From NCBI GenBank assembly GCA_030749275.1, contig JASMKJ010000617.1, forward strand, positions 1 to 7,436: a DNA stretch of 7,436 nucleotides, given 5' to 3'. Positions 1-6,137 of this stretch are shown here, piece by piece. The position numbers and the translations under genes were made by a program. Below the pieces are notes generated by a model. The model saw nothing but the letters and a program-made list of their open reading frames with translations, was not told where the DNA came from and did no database searches. Origin of the DNA: Acidimicrobiales bacterium. GTDB lineage: Bacteria > Actinomycetota > Acidimicrobiia > Acidimicrobiales > Poriferisodalaceae. How positions within the stretch are numbered: position 1 is the stretch's first letter; the number at the start of each line of letters is the position of its first letter.

Positions 1-960
1 TGAATACCAGATTTGTTCAACCGATGGCACCGGGGATATTGAGTCTGCGGCTTCGATCAACTCATCGTGCATTACAGCGAGCTCGTCTGGATCCGGATGT
101 CTGAGGTCGATTGTTAAATGGGTTGTTCCGGCCACGGTGTTTCTGGAATTGGGTGTTGAAGACATCACTCCGACGGTGGACCGACCTTCAGGTCGACGTC
201 TCGCGATTTCGTCAACTGCGGTAATGAGTCGGGCTGCACTAAGCATGGCATCGGAGCGTCGATCCATGGGTGTTGTTCCGGCGTGCGATTCGAATCCCTT
301 GATTGACACGTCATACCATCGGATTCCTTGTACTCCAGTGACAACACCTATAGCGATGTCTTGCGCCTCAAGGATTGGCCCTTGTTCGATGTGGGGTTCT
401 AGGTAGAAGCCCACCGGCCGGCCACCACAGGCATCACTGCCTGAATAGCCAATTCGAACTAATTCGTCCAACAGCACCGTTCCGTCCGAAGCGGTTGCTG
501 ACAAGCCCTCTTCTAGAGAGAATTCGCCACCGAAAACACCTGAACCCAACATGGCTGGAGGGAAACGAGCCCCTTCTTCGTTGGTCCACGAAACCACCTC
601 GATGGGTGCCTTCGTGCGGTATTGGTGGTCATCCAGCACTCGTAATATCTCGAGTCCAACCATCACCCCATAGGCCCCGTCGAATTTGCCGCCTGTTGGC
701 TGACTATCGAGATGACTTCCTATCACCACAGGATCGCGGGTCGAATCGGTACCTTCTCGACGTCCAAACAGGTTGCCCATCCGATCAAGGTGCACGGTGC
801 AACCAACATCGGTAAGCCATTCAACGAACTGGTCTCGTCCAGCTTTGTCTGCATCAGTCAAAGCAACTCGCGCCACGCCCCCAGCTTCGGTTCCGCCGAT
901 TTCAGCGAGTTGATGCAAGGTGGCCCACAACCGTTTCCCGTCGACGTGTAACTCGATCAT
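1..960 (-). CDS. Zn-dependent M20-family amidohydrolase (N-carbamoyl-L-amino-acid hydrolase / allantoate amidohydrolase type), 3' end missing
   Basis: This is an open reading frame of 320 codons from the ATG at 960-958 that runs off the left edge without a stop. Relatives have about 410-420 residues, so roughly the last 90-100 are missing. Enzymes of this family hydrolyse carbamoyl or ureido amide bonds in the cytoplasm during hydantoin, pyrimidine or purine-ureide breakdown, using two metal ions. Visible metal-site motifs are GSHLDSQPTGGKFDGAYG (His83, Asp94), NEEG (Glu128, Glu129) and EPHIEQGP (His190). The dimerisation-domain motif SHAGTTPM starts at residue 225, and NTVAG and DLRHP follow near 274-289. 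The N-terminus RLWATLHQLAEIGGTEAGGVAR is typical of the family, which supports the chosen start; the frame is closed upstream by a stop at 1005-1003. The exact substrate cannot be told from these motifs, and malonate-semialdehyde-type or ureidoglycolate relatives look similar. The gene is divergent from the acyl-CoA synthetase, 18 bases apart. Confidence 0.93.
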   Translation of the reverse strand, partial: MIELHVDGKRLWATLHQLAEIGGTEAGGVARVALTDADKAGRDQFVEWLTDVGCTVHLDRMGNLFGRREGTDSTRDPVVIGSHLDSQPTGGKFDGAYGVMVGLEILRVLDDHQYRTKAPIEVVSWTNEEGARFPPAMLGSGVFGGEFSLEEGLSATASDGTVLLDELVRIGYSGSDACGGRPVGFYLEPHIEQGPILEAQDIAIGVVTGVQGIRWYDVSIKGFESHAGTTPMDRRSDAMLSAARLITAVDEIARRRPEGRSTVGVMSSTPNSRNTVAGTTHLTIDLRHPDPDELAVMHDELIEAADSISPVPSVEQIWYS

Positions 961-978
961 GAGTGGCAGAATACGCCC
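961..978. promoter_or_regulatory. Candidate shared (bidirectional) -10 element between divergent start codons
   Basis: Only 18 bases separate the A of the two divergent ATG codons. They contain CAGAATA at 967-973. Read rightward, CAGAAT (967-972) matches four of six TATAAT positions and lies 6 bases before the synthetase ATG. Read leftward, TATTCT (973-968) fits the TAnnnT -10 pattern and lies 7 bases before the hydrolase ATG. Those spacings would put both transcription starts on the start codons, giving leaderless mRNAs. No convincing -35 hexamer was found on either side, and no good Shine-Dalgarno precedes either gene. The motif content is seen directly; the promoter function is inferred. 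Confidence 0.4.
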
Positions 979-2580
979 ATGAGTTCGATCTTGGGCGATT
1001 CGCTAGGAGAATACGCGCCCTCATGGATCTCCCTGAATGTTTCTCGAGGCCACTGGACCTCAGAAACGTTTGGCGATTATTTGCGTATGCATGCTTCGGA
1101 GCGGCCCACCGAGATAGCGCTGGTGGACCACGGCAGAGCTATTTCGTGGGCAGAGTTTTTGGGCGAAGTCGAACGAGTAAGCGGCGGCTTGGCCGCTTTG
1201 GGAATTGGACGTGGTGACGCCGTCGCTATCCAGTTGACCAACTCGATAGAACTCGCAATATCGATTCTGGCCACCTGGGAAGTTGGAGCCGTCTACCAAC
1301 CGCTTAATCCGGTGTATCGCAAACTCGAATGCTCAGCTCTCATAGGCGCGGTGGAACCTAAGGCCGTCATTTCATCAAACCAAACCAAAGAATTCGATCA
1401 CCCACAACTACTTGACGAAGTCATCGACGGCCTCGGCATATCTCCACACAAAATAGTTGTCGGGTCACCAAGGGCAACCTGGTTGCCGTTCCAAGATCTA
1501 AACGGCTCACATCCAGAATTTTCAAGGAACTCACTCGACCCGGCAATCTTCGGAACTACGTCGGGTACGACCGGCACACCCAAGATTTACATCCACATCC
1601 AAGCGACACAGATATTCGAAGCGAAAATTCTGTCTGAAGGAATCGACCTGACATCCGAAGATGTGATGCTGGCCGCGGCTCCCATCACCCATCGCGGCGC
1701 ATTGATGGTCGGTTTAATGACTTCGCTGATATCAGGGTCACGTCTGGTGATGGGTGACGGGCGACACACTGCGAAGCTCGCCGAGCTCATCGAAAGACAC
1801 AAAGTGACAAGTTTCATGGGGATCCCAACCATCGTTTCTGACCTGCTCCACCTTCACCACAACGGCAGCTTTGATGCTGCATCGCTGCGTGTCGTGATCG
1901 CGTCAGGTGCTCCGGTAACCGACGATCTTTTGAAACGATTTCAAGACCAATGGCCAACTACCGCCGTCGCTACGGGTTATGGGCTTAGTGAAACCGGCTG
2001 GTGCACCTATCTACGCATTGGCGATCCCATAGAGAAGACTCACACCTCGGGCCGACCCGCACCCGCCACCGAAATCGAGATCCGCGACTCGAATGGCACT
2101 GTTCTTCCGGCACACGAAACCGGAGAAGTTCACATCAAAGGGCCGATGACATGCGCCGGATATTTGAACAACGACACAGCAACCAAACAAGCCCTCGATG
2201 CGCATGGCTGGTTCGCCAGCGGCGACTTGGCCTACCTCGACGACGACGGATACATAGTTCCCGTGGGACGCTCTAAGCACACCATCATTCGCGGGGGCTT
2301 AAATATTTACGCCGAAGAAATTGAGACGATACTCCAGGGTCATCCCTCGATCAGAGAAGTCGCTGTAGTTGGCTATCCCGACAGTCGAATGGGTGAACGC
2401 GCATGCGCTTGCGTGTCGCTTCAACCAGGTCAAAGCTTTGATTTGGGTGACCTGCGGGCCTTTTTCGAGAGGATCGACACAGCCCGTTACACCTGGCCTG
2501 AGCGAGTCACAATTTTTGATGCGCTCCCCCGAAATCCAATAGGAAAGATCGACCGTCTCTCCCTACTCGAACTGATTTGA
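979..2580 (+). CDS. AMP-forming acyl-CoA synthetase (ANL superfamily)
   Basis: This 533-residue enzyme is a normal length for the family. It should activate a carboxylic acid with ATP to an acyl-adenylate and then transfer it to CoA in the cytoplasm. The conserved motifs are in order: phosphate-binding loop TTSGTTGTPK (193-202), adenine-site motif YGLSETG (334-340), SGDL with the ribose-binding Asp416 (A7), hinge/A8 region GRSKHTIIRGG (430-440) followed by EEIE, and PRNPIGKIDR with the adenylation lysine Lys523 (A10). It resembles medium-chain, cyclohexanecarboxylate-type and other general acyl-CoA ligases more than acetyl-CoA synthetase, but the acid cannot be named. In A8 the usual K-D pair reads Lys433-His434. 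ATG 979 has no clear Shine-Dalgarno; the next in-frame ATG (codon 37, position 1087) would cut into the N-terminal fold. It lies upstream of, and on the same strand as, the tandem CoA-transferase, 126 bases away. Confidence 0.93.
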   Translation: MSSILGDSLGEYAPSWISLNVSRGHWTSETFGDYLRMHASERPTEIALVDHGRAISWAEFLGEVERVSGGLAALGIGRGDAVAIQLTNSIELAISILATWEVGAVYQPLNPVYRKLECSALIGAVEPKAVISSNQTKEFDHPQLLDEVIDGLGISPHKIVVGSPRATWLPFQDLNGSHPEFSRNSLDPAIFGTTSGTTGTPKIYIHIQATQIFEAKILSEGIDLTSEDVMLAAAPITHRGALMVGLMTSLISGSRLVMGDGRHTAKLAELIERHKVTSFMGIPTIVSDLLHLHHNGSFDAASLRVVIASGAPVTDDLLKRFQDQWPTTAVATGYGLSETGWCTYLRIGDPIEKTHTSGRPAPATEIEIRDSNGTVLPAHETGEVHIKGPMTCAGYLNNDTATKQALDAHGWFASGDLAYLDDDGYIVPVGRSKHTIIRGGLNIYAEEIETILQGHPSIREVAVVGYPDSRMGERACACVSLQPGQSFDLGDLRAFFERIDTARYTWPERVTIFDALPRNPIGKIDRLSLLELI

Positions 2581-2620
2581 CACGGCCAAGCTTGCAGAAA
2601 GCAGCGACCTAAGCCCGAGG

Positions 2621-2690
2621 GTCAACAACCGTGTGGGGTGACGGTCCACCACGACCACGACGAGTGTTAGCTTCGCTGTTGGTTGTTGAC
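2621..2690 (+). repeat. Perfect 10-bp inverted repeat, 50-base spacer, flush with the Shine-Dalgarno
   Basis: GTCAACAACC at 2621-2630 is the exact reverse complement of GGTTGTTGAC at 2681-2690, and G2631 with T2680 could add a wobble pair in RNA. The right arm ends at the base before the GAGGAGGAAG ribosome-binding block. In RNA this could be a closing stem of a 70-base structured leader. In DNA it could be two half-sites centred 60 bp apart, close to six helical turns. The match is seen; the function is inferred. Confidence 0.5.
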
Positions 2691-2700
2691 GAGGAGGAAG
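2691..2700 (+). promoter_or_regulatory. Strong Shine-Dalgarno that fixes the CoA-transferase start
   Basis: AGGAGG at 2692-2697 lies 9 bases before ATG 2707, near-ideal spacing. The longer in-frame reading from TTG 2683 would place the start inside the inverted-repeat arm with no ribosome-binding site, so 2707 is preferred. This is the only strong Shine-Dalgarno seen before any start codon in the window. Confidence 0.85.
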
Positions 2701-2706
2701 CCGCCC

Positions 2707-5127
2707 ATGTTGTCGCCGTATCGAGTACTCGACCTGACCGACGAACGAGGCCAATTGGCTGGTGCCACTCTGGCAGACCTCGGGGCCGAGGTCATTTTGG
2801 TAGAACCTCCGGACGGTTCACGTTCGCGTCGACTCCCACCGTTTGTCGCGGGTCGGGATGGTGACCCTGAGGCGTCTTTATGGTTTTGGTCATACAACCG
2901 GGGGAAACGAAGTATCTCTTTGGATCTTGAAGATCCGGCGGGTCAAGCAAACTTTCTTGAGTTGGTGGCCGGTGCCGACATTGTGCTCGAATCAGACCGT
3001 CCCGGAGCTATGGCTGAGCGGGGACTTGGTTATGACGTGTTGTCGGCAGTGAATCCCGGCATCGTGTTGACATCAATTTCTCCGTTTGGTGGGAGCGGAC
3101 CCAAAGCAGAGTGGGCGGCGACCGATCTCACCGTGGCCGCGGCGGCGATGGTGTCGAAAATGACAGGTGACGAGGATCGCCCGCCGCTGCGGGTGCCGTT
3201 ACCGCAGGCATTTCTTCATGCTTCAGCTGAAGCCGCTGGAGCAACTCTCATTGCCTTACATGAACGCAACAGGTCAGGTAGAGGGCAACACGTTGATGTC
3301 AGTGCTCAGCAGTCCTTTATGCAAGCGACCCAGTCAATGGTCCTGTGTCACTTGTACAACTCACCTGAGACGACTCGAATGAGCGGCGGTGCCGCTGTGG
3401 GTCCATTTCGGATTCGACTCCGATCGCCAGCCGCCGATGGTTTCGTTTCCACGACAATCCTTTTCGGTGAAGCTATTGCCCCGTTTAGCACCCGCCTCTT
3501 TGACTGGATCCATGAAGAAGGCATGTGTGATGACAGCGATCTTGAAATTGATTGGATCGATTTTGTCGAAGGGGTGACGACTGGTCGCATTGGGCTCGGC
3601 GAGTACGACCGCATTCAAGATGTTGCTGCGGAGTTTTCGGCAACGAAGACTAAAGCGGAGTTGCTCGCGACGGCGTTGGAGAGGCGACTTTTGGTAGTTC
3701 CGATCTGCAACGTTCAAGAGGTCTCAGAATTACATCAATACACGGAACGGGATTTCTGGCGTCACATCGAGTGCCCACACGTCGGCACGGTCCAATTTCC
3801 TGGTCCCATGGCCAAATTCTCTGCCACTCCACTTGACGTATCGTTGCCGCCGCCCGCTATCGGCCAACACAACAACCAAATCGAACCGCGTGTTGCCGGT
3901 GAGGTAACCGTCGCGGAGGAGGCTCCTGCCGCTCCTCTTTCTGATGTCAAGATTCTCGATCTGATGTGGGTGATGGCTGGCCCGGCCGCCACCCGAGTGT
4001 TCGCAGACTGGGGGGCGACGGTGGTGCGCGTTGAGTCCTCACACAAGATTGAAGGCGCCCGTACCTTCCAGCCCTTCCTCAACGACGAGGGCGGATCAGA
4101 AAACAGCGGTCTCTTTCAAAACCTCAATGCCGGGAAACTCGGTCTTACTGTCGCGATGGACAATCCTGAAGCAAGGGACCTGATTCTCGATCTTGTGCGT
4201 TGGGCCGACGTTGTATGTGAGTCATTCTCACCGAAAGCCATGGCAGGGTGGAATCTCACCTATGAGGACCTCAGGGCAGTCAAGCCCGACATCATCATGA
4301 CCAGCAGCTGTTTGTTCGGCCAGGACGGTCCGATGTCGGAACTAGCTGGTTTCGGAACAATGGGCGCCTCAATGTCTGGTTTTTATGAAATGACTGGTTG
4401 GCCGGATCGCGACCCCGCTGGGGTAATGGGTGCCTATACCGACTATGTATCCCCTCGCTATCTTGAGATAGCGATCCTTGCTGCTCTTGATCATCGGCGC
4501 CGAACTGGTGAGGGACAGTACATCGATCTCTCACAGGCTGAGGCATCAATGAATTTCCTCACTCCCTATTTGCTTGGTTGGACCGTGAATGGTCAGTTAG
4601 CTCCAAGGATCGGGAACGCTGATCCGTCAATGGTGCCGCACAGCATTCACTCGTGTTCAGGAGATGACGAGTGGGTTGCTGTCGCATGCGAAAACGACGA
4701 GCAGTGGCGTAGCCTGTGCGACTTGTTGGAGTTCTCCCCGGATTGGGGCGAACTCGACCTCGCTGGTCGCCAGGTCCTCAAAGAGGACATTGAAGTTGCT
4801 ATCGGGGCGTGGACATCGACACGCGAAGGCTCAGATGTGCACTCGACGCTGCAGGCCATCGGGGTGCCCGCCCATGCTGTTCAGGACTCGACCGCGATAG
4901 CTGGGGATCCACAGCTACACCACCGCAACCATTTCCGGGAAGCGTCCCATAATGAACATGGTTCCATGTGGGTGGAAGGAACCAGATTCTCCATGTCTCG
5001 TAGCGCCGATACGGTCGGTGATGCTGCCCCGACCCTCGGCCAGCACACCTTCGACGTCCTCGAGCAGGTCCTTGGCTATGACGCTGACCAGATTGCGAAA
5101 TTGGCGGTGGCAGGAGTCCTCGAGTGA
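2707..5127 (+). CDS. Tandem-domain class III (CaiB/BaiF family) CoA-transferase
   Basis: This 806-residue protein is two CaiB/BaiF domains in a row, about twice the usual 380-430. Members move CoA between carboxylic acids through an acyl-aspartyl intermediate and normally form interlocked dimers; a fusion could fold as an internal pseudodimer. The first half (1 to about 390) has YRVLDLTDERGQLAGATLADLGAEVILVE and the GRGQHVDVS stretch (191-199). A Pro/Ala/Glu-rich linker (about 381-411) leads to the second half, with KILDLMWVMAGPAATRVFADWG (from 415), ADVVCESF (500-507) and GEGQYIDLSQAEA (601-613). Counting back 18 residues from the conserved Arg after the ALxxR helix gives Asp579 in the second half, the expected nucleophile position, but Phe169 in the first. 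One working active site is therefore expected. Similar two-domain proteins are known in actinobacteria, and the DMSP enzyme DddD has the same architecture; nothing here specifically indicates DMSP. It follows the acyl-CoA synthetase and abuts the pirin stop codon. Confidence 0.93.
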   Translation: MLSPYRVLDLTDERGQLAGATLADLGAEVILVEPPDGSRSRRLPPFVAGRDGDPEASLWFWSYNRGKRSISLDLEDPAGQANFLELVAGADIVLESDRPGAMAERGLGYDVLSAVNPGIVLTSISPFGGSGPKAEWAATDLTVAAAAMVSKMTGDEDRPPLRVPLPQAFLHASAEAAGATLIALHERNRSGRGQHVDVSAQQSFMQATQSMVLCHLYNSPETTRMSGGAAVGPFRIRLRSPAADGFVSTTILFGEAIAPFSTRLFDWIHEEGMCDDSDLEIDWIDFVEGVTTGRIGLGEYDRIQDVAAEFSATKTKAELLATALERRLLVVPICNVQEVSELHQYTERDFWRHIECPHVGTVQFPGPMAKFSATPLDVSLPPPAIGQHNNQIEPRVAGEVTVAEEAPAAPLSDVKILDLMWVMAGPAATRVFADWGATVVRVESSHKIEGARTFQPFLNDEGGSENSGLFQNLNAGKLGLTVAMDNPEARDLILDLVRWADVVCESFSPKAMAGWNLTYEDLRAVKPDIIMTSSCLFGQDGPMSELAGFGTMGASMSGFYEMTGWPDRDPAGVMGAYTDYVSPRYLEIAILAALDHRRRTGEGQYIDLSQAEASMNFLTPYLLGWTVNGQLAPRIGNADPSMVPHSIHSCSGDDEWVAVACENDEQWRSLCDLLEFSPDWGELDLAGRQVLKEDIEVAIGAWTSTREGSDVHSTLQAIGVPAHAVQDSTAIAGDPQLHHRNHFREASHNEHGSMWVEGTRFSMSRSADTVGDAAPTLGQHTFDVLEQVLGYDADQIAKLAVAGVLE

Positions 5128-6009
5128 CTAGGCGGTGCCCGTCGCGGCGATCTTACCCATTCTGCCTGCCTCGAAATCCTGGATTGCTTCGAGGATCTCG
5201 GCTTGTGAATTCATGACAAAAGGACCGTAACGAGCTACCGGTTCCCCTATTGGTTTGCCCGCCATCAACAGCATCTCGGTGAGTTCATGGTCCGATGAAC
5301 CGCTGACTCGAACCGTTCCATGAGAGGGCTCAAACATTGCCATCTCGTGTTCTTCGACGGGGATTCGGCCTGCACCAAATATCCCCGACCCCCGGAACAC
5401 GTAAAGCCCTATTTGGTGATCGGCAGGGAGTTCTAGGTCGACGGACGCGGTGGCTTCAAGAGTGATGTGGGCATAGCAGATCGGTGTGTGCGTGTTAGCG
5501 GGACCCCGCACACCCAACAGTTCCCCCGCGATGACAACTACCCTCCAACTGTCACCCTCGACCACCGGTATTTGATCAGTGGTGATGGCTTGGTACCGAG
5601 GCGTTGTTCGTTTCTGGTCGGCGGGAAGATTGACCCATAGTTGGAACCCGTGGACCCGACCCCCTTGTGTTCGAATCCTTTTTGACGGCATTTCGCTGTG
5701 GATGATGCCGTCACCCGCGGTCATCCACTGCACCTCGCCTTGGCGGATCAGCCCGCTGTTGCCAAGGGAGTCCATGTGTTCGGTTTCTCCTTCGAGAACA
5801 TAGGACACCGTTTCGAAACCACGATGTGGATGATCTGGGGCACCCTTTGCTTCACCCGGCTTGTAGTAGGTCGGTTCTTTCTCGTCCAACATCAGGAACG
5901 GGTCAAGCATCTCCAGTGACTCGGAAGGAAAAGGTCGATACACAGCGAATCCTGCGCCTTCGAGTTGGCGGTGAGCGGTCACTATTTGGGAGAGGGCGCG
6001 CTGGGTCAT
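5128..6009 (-). CDS. Pirin family protein (metal-binding bicupin)
   Basis: This 293-residue protein has the normal pirin length. Pirins are double beta-barrel proteins with one metal in the N-terminal cupin; some are quercetin dioxygenases, others are thought to be redox-sensitive regulators. The metal-site motifs are complete: HPHRGFETVSYVLEGETEH (His60, His62) and GDGIIHSEMP (His104, Glu106), which match the 3-His/1-Glu set of human pirin. PGEAKGAPD precedes them and a pirin C-terminal domain follows, with KPIGEPVARYGPFVMNS near 252-268. The frame stays open upstream to an ATG at 6321, but that would add 104 non-pirin residues antisense to the next gene, so ATG 6009-6007 is chosen. No Shine-Dalgarno is seen; TAGAGT lies 7 bases before the ATG. 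The gene converges with the CoA-transferase without a spare base between stops. Enzymatic versus regulatory role is undecided. Confidence 0.95.
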   Translation of the reverse strand: MTQRALSQIVTAHRQLEGAGFAVYRPFPSESLEMLDPFLMLDEKEPTYYKPGEAKGAPDHPHRGFETVSYVLEGETEHMDSLGNSGLIRQGEVQWMTAGDGIIHSEMPSKRIRTQGGRVHGFQLWVNLPADQKRTTPRYQAITTDQIPVVEGDSWRVVVIAGELLGVRGPANTHTPICYAHITLEATASVDLELPADHQIGLYVFRGSGIFGAGRIPVEEHEMAMFEPSHGTVRVSGSSDHELTEMLLMAGKPIGEPVARYGPFVMNSQAEILEAIQDFEAGRMGKIAATGTA

Positions 6010-6016
6010 GATCGGA

Positions 6017-6022
6017 ACTCTA
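6017..6022 (-). promoter_or_regulatory. Candidate -10 of a leaderless pirin promoter
   Basis: On the minus strand TAGAGT (6022-6017) fits TAnnnT and matches four of six TATAAT bases. It is followed by 7 bases and then the pirin ATG, so transcription would begin on or next to the start codon. No good -35 is seen 16-18 bases upstream; that space overlaps the inverted repeat at 6030-6051. Confidence 0.35.
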
Positions 6023-6029
6023 GGCGTGC

Positions 6030-6051
6030 CGTATCCCTGAGGCTGGATACG
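6030..6051. promoter_or_regulatory. Operator-like palindrome CGTATCC-N8-GGATACG
   Basis: CGTATCC (6030-6036) and GGATACG (6045-6051) are exact reverse complements around an 8-base centre, a 22-bp site in the pirin/flavoprotein intergenic region. It sits 20-42 bases before the pirin start, where it would overlap the -10/-35 spacer and -35 region of the proposed pirin promoter, the usual place for a repressor site. The symmetry is seen; the regulator is not encoded in the window as far as I can tell. Confidence 0.4.
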
Positions 6052-6072
6052 ACAACAATGTTCGGCATCCGG

Positions 6073-6103
6073 TGTCTTCGACCACTCAACCGAAGAAGAG
6101 ACA
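6073..6103. promoter_or_regulatory. Second operator-like inverted repeat upstream of the PNPOx-like gene
   Basis: TCTTCG (6075-6080) pairs with CGAAGA (6091-6096) across 10 bases. Outer TGTC (6073-6076) and GACA (6100-6103) are also complementary if a short bulge is allowed. The element ends directly before the TTGACA hexamer at 6104. Its sequence is unrelated to the 6030-6051 palindrome. The arms are short, so chance is a real possibility. Confidence 0.25.
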
Positions 6104-6131
6104 TTGACAAAGCCGAAGTGGAAGCAACAAT
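6104..6131 (+). promoter_or_regulatory. Candidate promoter of the PNPOx-like gene (TTGACA ... AACAAT)
   Basis: A perfect -35 consensus TTGACA (6104-6109) is followed after 16 bases by AACAAT (6126-6131), which matches four of six -10 positions. Six bases later is ATG 6138, so the transcript would start at the codon. An alternative reading is a leadered mRNA using the weak GGAAG at 6120-6124, but that is 13 bases from the ATG. Confidence 0.4.
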
Positions 6132-6137
6132 GGTCCC

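Larger units (their letters stand above)
2581..2706 (+). other. Intergenic leader before the tandem CoA-transferase
   Basis: These 126 bases contain no open reading frame of note. They hold a long-range 10-bp inverted repeat (2621-2630 with 2681-2690), a small possible hairpin GGTG/CACC (2637-2640 with 2647-2650), a short direct repeat of CCACGA near 2650-2660, and a strong Shine-Dalgarno. A TAGCTT at 2668-2673 fits the loose TAnnnT -10 pattern, but I found no partner -35. I see no strong terminator after the synthetase, so cotranscription with the transferase is possible. Confidence 0.5.

Noticed and set aside
375..815. 146-codon plus-strand open frame
   Set aside because: It is antisense to the well-supported M20 hydrolase, resembles no family I know, and has the composition of a shadow frame.
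1006..1025. GGAG plus a near repeat of the AGAATACG sequence seen at 968-975, before ATG 1023, as an alternative start for the synthetase
   Set aside because: ATG 1023 is out of frame with the synthetase. The partial repeat AGAATACG is short enough to be chance.
2586..2602. Small hairpin GCTT/AAGC after the synthetase stop as a terminator
   Set aside because: Only four base pairs and no T-tract follow, too weak to support a terminator.
2683..2706. TTG start of the CoA-transferase eight codons earlier
   Set aside because: It falls inside the inverted-repeat arm and has no ribosome-binding site, while ATG 2707 has AGGAGG at ideal spacing and begins at the usual domain edge.
3361..3717. 118-codon minus-strand open frame, with another at 3762-4082
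   Set aside because: Both lie wholly within the CoA-transferase coding region and show no recognisable motif or ribosome-binding site.
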